Shown here piece by piece: positions 44,932-53,464 of a stretch of 64,000 bases of DNA. The position numbers and the translations under genes were made by a program. Each line of letters starts with the position of its first letter. Positions within the stretch are counted from its first letter, which is position 1. The notes beneath the pieces were generated by a model, which saw only the letters and a list, made by a program, of their open reading frames with translations, was not told where the DNA came from and did no database searches. The DNA lies in assembly GCF_036346295.1 (NCBI RefSeq), contig NZ_CP107819.1:1240001-1304000 (forward strand), read 5' to 3'. Source of the DNA: Streptomyces sp. NBC_00536. GTDB lineage: Bacteria > Actinomycetota > Actinomycetes > Streptomycetales > Streptomycetaceae.

Positions 44932-47862
44932 TCAGACCGCCTGGGCCCGCAACGACGCGGAGAGTTCGCACAGGGCCGACCGGTTGGTGCGGCCCGTCTT
45001 GGTGCCGAGGCTGGCGATGTGCTTCTCCACGGTGCGGGGCGAGATGTAGAGGCGGTCGGCGATGTCCTTGTTCCCCAGCCGCTCCGCGAGCAGCCGGAAC
45101 ACCTCGTACTCGCGGACGGTGACCCCCTGGGTGCGCAGCACGTCCGGGATGTTGCCCGAGCCGGTGCGCCGCTGGGCCACGGGGGCGCCCATGCGGCGCA
45201 GCGCGGCCCGGCAGGCGTTGGCGACGGGGGCCACGGAGTGCTGGTGGAAGTGGAGTTCGGCCCGGCGCAGCCAGGCCACCGGCTCGCCCCAGCCGTCCGC
45301 GTGGGCCGCCTCGGCGATCAGCCGCAGGCCCAGGTGGAGGGCGGTGGCATACGGCTCCGCGGTGCGCAGGGCCTCGTTGACGGCGGCGGCCGCCAGGTCG
45401 GGTCTTCCCTCCCGGCCGAGCAGGACGGCGCCCGCGAAGTGCACGAACTGCCGGTTCCAGCGCATCCGGCCGGGGGCGGTGGCGGCGATCTCCTCGTACG
45501 GGCCGCGGCCGGCCGCGCCGGAGAGCACGTCCAGGAGCAGCCCGATGCCGTAGCGGCCGCTGAGGTAGTAGGTGCTGGGGTTGGTGCTCTCCAGGTCGGC
45601 CACGGTGTGCAGTTCGCTGACCGCGGCGGGCCGGTCCTCCTCCAGCAGCGCGCAGAACGCGCGGGCCAGGCCCCGGGTCAGCGGCTCTTCCTGGGAGCCG
45701 CTGCCGTCCCATTCGGCGAAGGCGGTGAGCGCCCGTTCCATCTCGGCCCGCTCGCCCTGGTGGGCCGCGAGGGTCGCCCGGGCCATCAGCACGTAGCGGG
45801 TGGCCGGGGCGAGGCGCAGCCGCTGGACGACGGCCAGGCATTCCTCGGCGGCCCCCGCGGCGGCGGTGAACTCGGCGCGCAGCACCGCGTCCAGGATCAT
45901 GATGCCGTCGATGGTGTAGACGATGGTGGCGGAGCCGAGCCGCTGGGCCTCGCCGCGGGCGGCGAGCAGGGGGACCGTGTTGCCCTCGGTCAGCCAGTTG
46001 TTGCCGCCGATGCGGGTGAGGGCGTACATCCGCTGGAGCGGCAGCTGGTGCTGTTCGGCGGTGTGCAGGGCCGATTCCAGCAGGGCCGTGGCCTCGTCGA
46101 AGTCCCGCTCGCGGGCCAGGGTGGCGAGCAGTTCCCAGGCCTGGCAGACCACGGTGGGCAGACCGTGCCGTTCGGCGGCCTGGAGCGCCGAGTAGGCGAG
46201 TTTCTCGGCGAGTTGGGTGCGGTCGGGGCCGGGGGTGTCCAGGGCCAGGTAGGCGGCGGTGACGTCGATGGAGGCGGTGCTGCGCTCGTCGGGGTGCGCC
46301 CCGAGGAGGGCTCTGGCCTGCGCTATCTGCCGGTTGCCGTCCTCCCAGCGCCCGGCGGTGTGGGCCACCTTGGCGAGCCGGGTGTGCAGCGCGGCCAGGC
46401 GCTCGGCGCTCAGGCCGCTGCCGCCGAGGGTGTGCAGGTTCTCGGCGAAGCCGAAGGCCTGCGCGAAGTCGCCGGCTTCGGCGAGCGCGGGCAGCAGGGC
46501 CTCCAGGGCGGCGGTGCGGCCCGCCGCGTCCCCGCTGGCCGCCAGCAGCCGTTCGGCCCGGCCCAGCAGGGTGACGGCCGAGCCGATGGCACCGGCCGAC
46601 AGGGCCCGTACCCCCGCCACGGTGAACAGCCGCCCGGCTTCGCCCTCGTCACCCGCGTGGGAGCGCAACTCCGCGACCAGCGGGCACCATTCGCCTTCCA
46701 GCTCGGGGTAGAGCGCCTGGACCGCGTCGGCCGCCAGGCCCGACATCTGCGCCCGGTTGGTGGGCGTGAGCTGGGTCAGCAGGGCTTCGGCGGTGAGCGA
46801 ATGGCGGAACGCGTACCAGTCGGGGGCGGGTTCGTCGTGCACGACGAGCTGCGCCGCGACCCCCGCGTGCAGGTGGCTGAGCAGGCTGCGGTCGTCGATG
46901 CCGGTCATCCGCTGGAGCACGGTCAGCGGGAAGCGGCGGCCGATCACGGCGGCCGCGGACAGCAGGGTCAGCCCTTGGGGGGCCAGCCGGTCGACGCGCC
47001 GCAGGATGCCGCGCGCGAGGGCGGTGGAGACGTCGCTGCGCAGGTCGCCGACGACCCGCCAGCCGTCCTCGGCGCGGACCAGCGCGCCGCTGCCGATCAT
47101 GCCCTGGAGGAGTTCCTCGACGAGGAAGGGGCTGCCCGCACTGTCGTCCCAGAGGCGTTCGAGGGCCGCTTCCGGGACCAGTTCCGGTTCGGTGTCCAGC
47201 TGCGCGGCGATCACCGAGCGGACCTCGGGCCGGGTCAGCGGGGCCAGTTGGAGTACGGTCCCCACGCCGCGGCGCCGGGCCGATTCGGCCATGTCGAGGG
47301 CGTCGCAGGATTCGGTGCGGATCGTGGCCAGCAGGACCACATTGGTGTATTCGAGGTTGTCCACGAGGTACTCGACGACCGCGAGGGTCTCGGGATCCGC
47401 GTCGTGCAGGTCCTCCAGCAGCAGGAGCTGGCCGTGTTCCCGGCCGGTGGCGATCAGCAGCCGCAGCACGGCCTCGCCGAGGATCACCATCGAGCTGTTG
47501 TCCTGGGCGTCGCTGCTCCAGTCCGGGATGATCCGGCCCAGCGCGGGCCGGTAGGGACCGAGCGGCAGGTCGTCCAGGGACGGGCCGCCCGGCGGACCGC
47601 CGCGGAACAGCGCCATCAGGGCCTCGGTCAATGGCCGGAAAGGCACTGTGGGGCCGGTGGTGCTGCTCCGGCCCCGCAGTGCCCGCATACCGGCGGTGAA
47701 GGCCATTCCCACGGCCTCGGCGGCGAGCCGGGACTTGCCGATCCCCGCCTCGCCGACCAGGAAGACGACCCCGCCGCGTCCGTCCCTCGCCTCGGTCAAT
47801 GCCTGCTTGATCTCTAAGAGTTGAGAGTCACGACCGATGATGTACCGCGTACGGGAACGCAT
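44932..47862 (-). CDS. LAL-type LuxR regulator with a TTA codon
   Basis: 976 residues. N-terminal AAA/STAND ATPase (Walker A GEAGIGKS at about 36-43, Walker B LLLLEDLHDAD), a long TPR-like middle, and a C-terminal LuxR helix-turn-helix (VTVREYEVFRLLAERLGNKD, IADRLYISPRTVEKHI). LAL proteins are large ATP-dependent pathway activators. Codon 16 (47815-47817) is TTA, so it should depend on bldA tRNA and appear late. It stands between the NRPS operon (convergent) and the LanM locus (same strand, downstream of the precursor gene), so it may control either or both. Confidence 0.94.
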   Translation of the reverse strand: MRSRTRYIIGRDSQLLEIKQALTEARDGRGGVVFLVGEAGIGKSRLAAEAVGMAFTAGMRALRGRSSTTGPTVPFRPLTEALMALFRGGPPGGPSLDDLPLGPYRPALGRIIPDWSSDAQDNSSMVILGEAVLRLLIATGREHGQLLLLEDLHDADPETLAVVEYLVDNLEYTNVVLLATIRTESCDALDMAESARRRGVGTVLQLAPLTRPEVRSVIAAQLDTEPELVPEAALERLWDDSAGSPFLVEELLQGMIGSGALVRAEDGWRVVGDLRSDVSTALARGILRRVDRLAPQGLTLLSAAAVIGRRFPLTVLQRMTGIDDRSLLSHLHAGVAAQLVVHDEPAPDWYAFRHSLTAEALLTQLTPTNRAQMSGLAADAVQALYPELEGEWCPLVAELRSHAGDEGEAGRLFTVAGVRALSAGAIGSAVTLLGRAERLLAASGDAAGRTAALEALLPALAEAGDFAQAFGFAENLHTLGGSGLSAERLAALHTRLAKVAHTAGRWEDGNRQIAQARALLGAHPDERSTASIDVTAAYLALDTPGPDRTQLAEKLAYSALQAAERHGLPTVVCQAWELLATLARERDFDEATALLESALHTAEQHQLPLQRMYALTRIGGNNWLTEGNTVPLLAARGEAQRLGSATIVYTIDGIMILDAVLRAEFTAAAGAAEECLAVVQRLRLAPATRYVLMARATLAAHQGERAEMERALTAFAEWDGSGSQEEPLTRGLARAFCALLEEDRPAAVSELHTVADLESTNPSTYYLSGRYGIGLLLDVLSGAAGRGPYEEIAATAPGRMRWNRQFVHFAGAVLLGREGRPDLAAAAVNEALRTAEPYATALHLGLRLIAEAAHADGWGEPVAWLRRAELHFHQHSVAPVANACRAALRRMGAPVAQRRTGSGNIPDVLRTQGVTVREYEVFRLLAERLGNKDIADRLYISPRTVEKHIASLGTKTGRTNRSALCELSASLRAQAV

Positions 47863-47945
47863 GAGCGCAAATCTAGTTCATGTGTGCGGTCCGCAGTGCA
47901 CCGAAAGTCGGCCTTTCATCCGTGCCTTCCTCCGGATTCCGGGCG

Positions 47946-48164
47946 CTACCAGGTGACGTTGGGGGCCGAGACGCTGGTGTCGATCTGGCTCAGCGCGACC
48001 ACGAGTCCGCTGGTGAGGACGAGACCGGCCAGCGCCCGGGCGCGCGCGCACGCCGTGTTGCGGCCCGACAGGGTGATGCCGCCCGCGGGGTCCCCGGCGG
48101 GGACCTCGGCGACCGCGTCGGTGGTGGCGTCCGTGGCGGTGGCGTTGACCTGGAACTCCTGCAT
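47946..48164 (-). CDS. Precursor-like peptide beside LanM
   Basis: 72 residues, ATG at 48164 with AAGG upstream, TAG stop. An acidic Thr/Ala-rich leader-like half (MQEFQVNATATDATTDAVAE, then VPAGDPAGG with a possible Gly-Gly cleavage site) is followed by a core-like half rich in Ser/Thr, with a hydrophobic stretch (ALAGLVLTSGLVVALSQ) and the end SAPNVTW. There is only one cysteine (Cys39), after SGRNTA, so at most one thioether could form. It lies 59 bp downstream of lanM on the same strand, where a LanA would sit. No match to a known lanthipeptide family is recognised. It could also be a small membrane-active peptide unrelated to LanM. Confidence 0.65.
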   Translation of the reverse strand: MQEFQVNATATDATTDAVAEVPAGDPAGGITLSGRNTACARARALAGLVLTSGLVVALSQIDTSVSAPNVTW

Positions 48165-48223
48165 GGTGGTGAGTACCTTTCTCGGAACCTGACGTGGAGT
48201 GTGGTGCTCGGTACAGCAGTTGA

Positions 48224-51200
48224 TCAGTCGAGGAGTAACACGGACGGGACCGCCTCCGGGAAGCCCAGCCTGAGCAGGGCGTACCCGATGCCGGAGAGAC
48301 CGGTGAGGAGTCCGGGTGAGGGAACGTGGTCGGGGGTGCCGCAGCGGTGGCCGTGGCATTCGAGGCGGCCGAGGATCTGACCGGCGCGGTGGGTGAGGGC
48401 GGTGGCGGCCCGGCGGTGGCCCTGCCCGGCGAGGACGCTGAGCAGCTCCAGTGAGCCGAGGGTGCCGTGGCCCAGGCTGAGATCGCCGAACTCGGCGGAC
48501 TCGGTGGACTCCCCCGCCTCGGCGGGATCGCTCAGCAGGGCCGCGCACCAGGTCAGTTCGGCCTCCGGCACGGGCTGCCCGGCCCGGGCGAAGGCGTCGG
48601 CGGCGGCGAGCGCGGTGCCCGCCAGACCGGAGTGCCAGCCGAGGTCGGCGGGGTGGCTCAGCGCGACGTCCAGCGCGGGGCGCAGCAGGGCGGAGCCGGT
48701 ACGGGCGCACACCTCGGCCCGCTCCGCCGCCCCGGCCGCCGGGCCCCGCTCGGTCTCGGCGGCGGCGTAGCGCAGCAGGGCCCAGCCGATGCCCGCGTCG
48801 CCCTGGGCGAAGCCGGGGGCCGCGGGGACGTGACCGGCGGGCCGGGCGAGGCGCGGCTCGGCACGGGCGAGCAGCCGGTCGGCGAAGGCTCCGGCGAGGA
48901 CGGCGGCGCCGGGCATCCCGGTGAGGCGGTGCACGGCGACGGTGGCGGCCAGCGCTCCGGCGAGCCCGTCGGCCAGATCGGCCGGGCCGTCGGGGTCGGC
49001 TTCGACGGCGAGGGCGAGGGCGGTGAGCGCGTCGGGCAGGCAGGCGCGGAGGGGGTCGCCCCCGGCGCTCGCACCGTCGTCGGCCCCGGCGCCCGCCGCG
49101 TCGCCCGCACCGTCGCCCAGCAGGGCGGCCAGCCGGGCCACCGTGTAGACGATGCCGCTGAGTCCGTGCAGGGCGCCCGGTCCCACGGCGGCGCTCAGCG
49201 CGGGGCTGGCGGCGAGGGTGGCCAGCAGCCGCGGCAGCGGGGCCGCGGCCTGCCGGGCCAGCGCGGTGTAGCGTCCGGCGCCGGTCAGGGCGCCGAGCTG
49301 GGCCAGGAAGAGGGCGACTCCGCAGTAGCCCTGGGCCAGGCCGCCGCCCATCGGCAGGACCGCCCAGTGCGCACCGGCGACCTGTTCCAGGCCGAGCCAG
49401 TTGACCCGGCCGTCGCCGTGCACCGCGCGGGCCGCGATCTCGTCGGCGATCCCGCAGGCGGCGGTGAGCAGCCGGGACGGCTCGGGGACGACGGCGGGGG
49501 CGAGGTGCCCGGCGAGCGCCGAACGGGGGCCGCCGCCGGTGAGGTTGGCGCCGGTCACCGCCAGCGTCGCGGAGATGATCCACTCCTGGTCGTGCCGGTC
49601 CACCTCGCCCATCGCGGCGATCTTGTCGAGGGCGGCCCGCAGGCTGGGCGCGGGCAGCACCCCCTCGATGTGCGTGCCCCGCGAGGTGCGCACCGAGGTG
49701 TGCGCGGGGTGGTGGTAGAAGATCGGCACGTCTCCGGCCCACAGGTCGGCGGTCTCGTCCTCGATCAGCCGCCGGCGGGCCGGGTCGTTCTCGGATTCGG
49801 CCCACAGCACGGCGAACAGCGCGTCCCGGGTCAGCGCGTCGCGCAGCACGCCGGGGTGCGTGGACTCCTCCAGCAGGGTGGTGTAGAGCCGGGTGGCGCG
49901 GGCGATGAGCCGGCCCGCGCTGGTGGCCCACCGGGCCAGCAGCCCGTCCTCGCCGAGGAGTTCGTGGCGGTGCCCGGCGATGGCGTCGTAGCCCGCGCGG
50001 AAGCCTTCGAGCAGCGCGGCCCGGTGGTCGCCGTGGCCGGCGGCCGGGTCCCGGGGCGCGGGCCGGTTCTGCCCGGCCGGGGTCTCGACCCGGCCCCGCA
50101 GCACGCGCATCTCGTCGGTTCCGGCGGCTTCCCAGCTCATCCCGTCGCTCGGGTAGGCGCCGCCGTCCCCGCCGCCGAGCGCGGAGATGTCCATGGCGCC
50201 GTGTTCGCCGATGAGCAGGCTCGGCAGCAGGCAGGTGCGATAAACGGAGGCGGACAGGGCGGTCGCCGCGGGGTCGGATCCGCAGGTCACCGCGGCGGGC
50301 AGGCCGGAGTGGAGCAGGGTCTCGGCGTCCACCAGGACCGGCTGGTCCCGGCAGGCGATGACGTTCTCGTAGTGCATGTCCACGCCGTCCACCGCGTACA
50401 GCAGGGCGAGCAGCGCGCCCTGGCGGCGGTAGAAGCGGTCCAGTTCGGTGGGCGAGGCGCACCAGCCGTGCTCGATGAACTCCAGCCAGCCGTATCCGGG
50501 GCGGCGCACCGAGCGGGGGGTCCGCAGTCCGAGGCCGGGCACCTTGCCGTTGGTCCAGGCGACGGCCTGGTCGAGGAGGGCGTGCTGGTCGAGCGGGCGG
50601 GGCTTGTGCACGACGGTGGCGCCGTCGGCGAAGCGCAGCAGGGCGACGGCGCGGTTGCCCTGGTGGACGTCGCCGCGGCCGAGGTCGATCCGGACCAGCG
50701 GGCCCGGGTCGGTGCCGCCGAGCAGGTTCCGTACGATCGCGGCGCGGTCGGCGGTGTAGCGGTGGACCAGTTCGGCGGTCGCGTCGGCGGCGTGGGCGCA
50801 GGACTGGGCCAGCATCCGGGCCAGCACCGGGTAGCCGGTGAACAGCGCGGCCAGGCCTTCGCGGGTGCCGAGCCGGGCCAGGAAGTCGGCGAACCGGTCC
50901 CGTGAGGTCTCCCCGGCCAGCTGCCCGGCGGTGCGGGCCGCGTGCAGTTCCCTGACCAGGGTGCGGGCGGACTGCCGGACCAGCCGGTCGCCCAGCCAGC
51001 TCTCGAACGCGGTGCGGACCGCGTCCCGTTCGTTCTCGGGCAGCTCGATCCGCGCGGCCGTCTCCGCCCAGGCCGCCGCGGTCAGCGGGCGCAGCGCGGG
51101 CAGGAACACCGCGGCGCCCCGCGCTTCTTCGCCGGTCCCGTCCGCCGTCCCGGCCGTCGCGGTCCGCTCTCCGGTCCCCCCGACGGGCGCCGCCGCCACG

Positions 51201-51499
51201 ATCCGCTCGATGTACGACGCCCACTCCGGCTTCTCGGCGCGGGCGGCCAGCCGCCAGGACCGCTCCGCCGCGAGGGCGTACCCGGTCTCCTCGGTGGCCC
51301 CCAGGCTCGCCAGCCGGGCCGCGAAGGCCTCGGGGTCCCCCAGGGCCCAGGAGGCGGGCCGGGCGTGGGGGGCGGCGGTCCGCGCGGGTGCGGGGGCACC
51401 CGGTGCGGCGAGCCGCTCCCGCAGGTTCAGGGCCTGCGCCCACCAGGAGTGGGTCAGGCCGCCGACCTCGGTTCCTGCGGCGGTGGCGGTGTCAGTCAC
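48224..51499 (-). CDS. lanM: LanM-type lanthipeptide synthetase with altered zinc site
   Basis: 1091 residues, GTG start at 51499 (weak ribosome site; GAG 12 bases before). The N-terminal two thirds is a LanM dehydratase domain, which phosphorylates and eliminates Ser/Thr: VVHKPRPL, D374-M-H-Y-E-N, PVLVDAETLLHSGLP, RTSRGTHIEGVLP. The C-terminal third is LanC-like with repeating Gly motifs, but the zinc ligands differ. The usual WCxG is WHSG (His956 in place of Cys) and the usual CHG is GHG (Gly1010 in place of Cys, His1011 kept). Thioether cyclisation may therefore be lost or altered while dehydration remains. The fourth-last codon (48236-48238) is TTA. It is divergent from two LuxR regulators. 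Confidence 0.9.
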   Translation of the reverse strand: MTDTATAAGTEVGGLTHSWWAQALNLRERLAAPGAPAPARTAAPHARPASWALGDPEAFAARLASLGATEETGYALAAERSWRLAARAEKPEWASYIERIVAAAPVGGTGERTATAGTADGTGEEARGAAVFLPALRPLTAAAWAETAARIELPENERDAVRTAFESWLGDRLVRQSARTLVRELHAARTAGQLAGETSRDRFADFLARLGTREGLAALFTGYPVLARMLAQSCAHAADATAELVHRYTADRAAIVRNLLGGTDPGPLVRIDLGRGDVHQGNRAVALLRFADGATVVHKPRPLDQHALLDQAVAWTNGKVPGLGLRTPRSVRRPGYGWLEFIEHGWCASPTELDRFYRRQGALLALLYAVDGVDMHYENVIACRDQPVLVDAETLLHSGLPAAVTCGSDPAATALSASVYRTCLLPSLLIGEHGAMDISALGGGDGGAYPSDGMSWEAAGTDEMRVLRGRVETPAGQNRPAPRDPAAGHGDHRAALLEGFRAGYDAIAGHRHELLGEDGLLARWATSAGRLIARATRLYTTLLEESTHPGVLRDALTRDALFAVLWAESENDPARRRLIEDETADLWAGDVPIFYHHPAHTSVRTSRGTHIEGVLPAPSLRAALDKIAAMGEVDRHDQEWIISATLAVTGANLTGGGPRSALAGHLAPAVVPEPSRLLTAACGIADEIAARAVHGDGRVNWLGLEQVAGAHWAVLPMGGGLAQGYCGVALFLAQLGALTGAGRYTALARQAAAPLPRLLATLAASPALSAAVGPGALHGLSGIVYTVARLAALLGDGAGDAAGAGADDGASAGGDPLRACLPDALTALALAVEADPDGPADLADGLAGALAATVAVHRLTGMPGAAVLAGAFADRLLARAEPRLARPAGHVPAAPGFAQGDAGIGWALLRYAAAETERGPAAGAAERAEVCARTGSALLRPALDVALSHPADLGWHSGLAGTALAAADAFARAGQPVPEAELTWCAALLSDPAEAGESTESAEFGDLSLGHGTLGSLELLSVLAGQGHRRAATALTHRAGQILGRLECHGHRCGTPDHVPSPGLLTGLSGIGYALLRLGFPEAVPSVLLLD

Positions 51500-51852
51500 A
51501 AGAGAAAACTCGCAGAGGCGCGCGCCCCGCACATGGGGGCACGTCCCCCATATTCCGCGCGGCGGCCCCCAGAGCCGCCGCGCACACCGTGTACACACAC
51601 CCCACACACCCCGTACGGACACCCCGTGGACCCGGGGCGCACCCCGCGCCGGCCTCGTGCGCACCGCCGCGCACGCCCTGCGGGGGGATCCGGGCAGGGA
51701 CCTTCACAAGATCCGCCACACGCGCCGCCGCGCCTTCACAAATGTGGGGGCCCGGGCCCGATGCCCCGCCCGGCGGCCGCCCGCACTCTGGGGACCAGCG
51801 CCCTTTCCGCCGGTCCGACACCCCGGTAGGCGGATGACTTTCGGAGGACCCG
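51500..51852. promoter_or_regulatory. 353-bp divergent control region, lanM / LuxR pair
   Basis: No gene is seen. ATGGGGG/CCCCCAT arms (51533-51551) and a 10-bp stem GCGCGGCGGC/GCCGCCGCGC (51557-51583) lie in the lanM leader. ACACCCCGT is repeated at about 51608-51630. CCTTCACAA occurs twice, at 51701 and 51733, 32 bp or three helical turns apart, upstream of the LuxR gene. These are good candidate sites for the adjacent NarL-type proteins. Confidence 0.5.
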
Positions 51853-52479
51853 GTGGGAGAACCCGTCCCTGTCAACGTCGTCGCACTCGATCCGGTGCTC
51901 GAAGCCGGTACCAAGAGCGCCCTGCTCGCCTGTCCGGAGGTGTCCCTGACCGCTCCGGGCGGCGACCCCCGCGTCGTCGTCATGACCGTGGACCGGGTCG
52001 GCCGTACGGAACTCGACGTACTGCGCTCGATCCGGGAGACCCCGTCCCGGCCGGACGTGGTGCTGGTGGCGGGCGAGCTGGAGCCCGCCGACGCCCTGCA
52101 CGCGATCGCCGCCGGAGCCCGGGGGCTGCTGCGCCGCCGCGAGGCGGACCCCGTCCGCCTGGCCCGGGCCGTACGGGCCGCCTCCCGCGGTGACTGCACG
52201 CTGCCGCCGGACCTGCTGGACCTGCTGCTGGAACACTCCGGCGCCCGGGGGGCGGCGGCCGACGGGGTGGCCGGTCCCTGGGACGCGGCCGGGCTCAGCG
52301 ACCGGGAGCGCTCCGTGCTGCGGATGGTCGCGGACGGGCACGAGACCAGCGAGATCGCGAGACGGCTGTGCTATTCGCCGCGGACGGTGACCACCGTCGT
52401 GCACGACATCACCCAGCGGTTCCGGCTGCGCAACCGCGCCCACGCGGTGGCCTACGCGCTGCGGGCGGGCATGCTGTGA
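51853..52479 (+). CDS. NarL/LuxR-type regulator with non-phosphorylatable receiver
   Basis: 208 residues, GTG start with CGGAGGA upstream. The N-terminal 115 residues follow a receiver fold, but the phosphoacceptor Asp of the usual DVVLLDL motif is absent (DVVLVAGELE), so control by phosphorylation is unlikely. The C-terminal LuxR helix-turn-helix (LSDRERSVLRMVADGHETSE, IARRLCYSPRTVTTVV) is intact. Overlaps the next gene by GTGA. Probably regulates the divergent lanM or the ATP-grasp operon downstream. Confidence 0.9.
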   Translation: MGEPVPVNVVALDPVLEAGTKSALLACPEVSLTAPGGDPRVVVMTVDRVGRTELDVLRSIRETPSRPDVVLVAGELEPADALHAIAAGARGLLRRREADPVRLARAVRAASRGDCTLPPDLLDLLLEHSGARGAAADGVAGPWDAAGLSDRERSVLRMVADGHETSEIARRLCYSPRTVTTVVHDITQRFRLRNRAHAVAYALRAGML

Positions 52480-52883
52480 GCCCCGTCGCCGCACTGACGC
52501 GCACCCCGGCCCGCGAGCCCGCCCTGGAGGCGGGCCGGCTGAGCCGGATGCTGGCCCAGGTCGCCACCGGCCTGGCCCCTGCCCCCGAACCGGCCCCGGA
52601 CACGGTCGAGATGCCCTATCCGGACCTGGTCCGACTGCTCGGCGGCCACCCCTCGCTGCCGCCGGCCCGGCCCGTACTCCCCGCGCACGCCCCGCATTTG
52701 ACGGCCCGCCAGACCTCGGTGCTGGCCCTGATGGCGGAGGGTCACGGCAACGCGGTGATCGCCCGCACCCTGTCCTGCTCGGAGCACACCGTCAAGAACG
52801 TCATCTACGAGCTGATGTCCCGCCTGCACGCCCGCAACCGCTCGCACGCGGTGGCCTGCGCGGTGCAGTACAGCCTCATCTGA
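52476..52883 (+). CDS. Small LuxR-type DNA-binding regulator
   Basis: 135 residues, GTG start overlapping the upstream stop. Only the C-terminal half is a recognisable domain (LTARQTSVLALMAEGHGNAV, IARTLSCSEHTVKNVI), a LuxR helix-turn-helix related to that of the preceding protein. Both end with RNRxHAVA-type sequence, so they look like diverged duplicates that may heterodimerise. No sensor domain. Confidence 0.88.
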   Translation: MSPVAALTRTPAREPALEAGRLSRMLAQVATGLAPAPEPAPDTVEMPYPDLVRLLGGHPSLPPARPVLPAHAPHLTARQTSVLALMAEGHGNAVIARTLSCSEHTVKNVIYELMSRLHARNRSHAVACAVQYSLI

Positions 52884-52918
52884 AGCCCTTCGCCGTGGGT
52901 ACGGCCCGTACGGCCCGG

Positions 52919-53194
52919 TTACCTGCGTGCATCGCGCGAGTTGCCGAAGAGGATGCGGTAGGCGATGAGCAGGACCAGCGAGCCCGCGATCGCGGCGCCC
53001 CAGGTGGCCAGGTCGAAGAAATTGTTCTGGACCGGCCGGTCGAGGAACTTGGCCGACAGCCAGCCGCCTATGAAGGCGCCGGCGACGCCGATCAGGGTGG
53101 TCCCGATCAGACCGCCCGGGTCGCGCCCGGGCAGCAGGACCTTGGCGATGCCTCCGGCCAGCAGCCCCAGAATGATCCAGCTGACGAACCCCAT
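52919..53194 (-). CDS. GlsB/YeaQ/YmgE family small membrane protein
   Basis: 91 residues with three hydrophobic segments (WIILGLLAGGIAKVLLPG, GLIGTTLIGVAGAFIGGWL, GAAIAGSLVLLIAYRILFG). Matches the transglycosylase-associated (GlsB/YeaQ) membrane family, whose role is stress-related but poorly defined. Convergent with the LuxR genes, probably unrelated to the pathway. Confidence 0.88.
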   Translation of the reverse strand: MGFVSWIILGLLAGGIAKVLLPGRDPGGLIGTTLIGVAGAFIGGWLSAKFLDRPVQNNFFDLATWGAAIAGSLVLLIAYRILFGNSRDARR

Positions 53195-53341
53195 ACCCGC
53201 TCACTCCTCTATCCCGCCTGCCCGCACCCGTCCGTCGGTGTGCGCGCTCACCAGGAAGGACGCCGCGCGGGCCGAAATGGTTCTCCGGCACGGACCCGCA
53301 CGGTCCGGATGAGGAGGTCACCGAGGTGCGCGGACCCGAAC

Positions 53342-53364
53342 CTTGACGGGCCTATGCCGTCAAG
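53342..53364. promoter_or_regulatory. Perfect inverted repeat upstream of ATP-grasp operon
   Basis: CTTGACGG and CCGTCAAG are separated by seven bases, about 100 bp before the first ATP-grasp start. The left arm includes a -35-like TTGACG. Probable operator in the 270-bp gap 53195-53464, which otherwise shows no gene. Confidence 0.5.
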
Positions 53365-53464
53365 TGGCCGGAAAGGCACAGTCGTCGGGCAGGCCGGGCA
53401 CATGTACACGCACCCGCCCCGGCCCCTCCCCGTCCCGCGCCCTCCGTCACGCAGCGAGGCACCC

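Noticed and set aside
47946..51499. Treating 47946-51499 as a standard class II lanthipeptide locus
   Set aside because: Zinc-site cysteines are missing and the precursor has one cysteine, so ordinary lanthionine formation should not be assumed.
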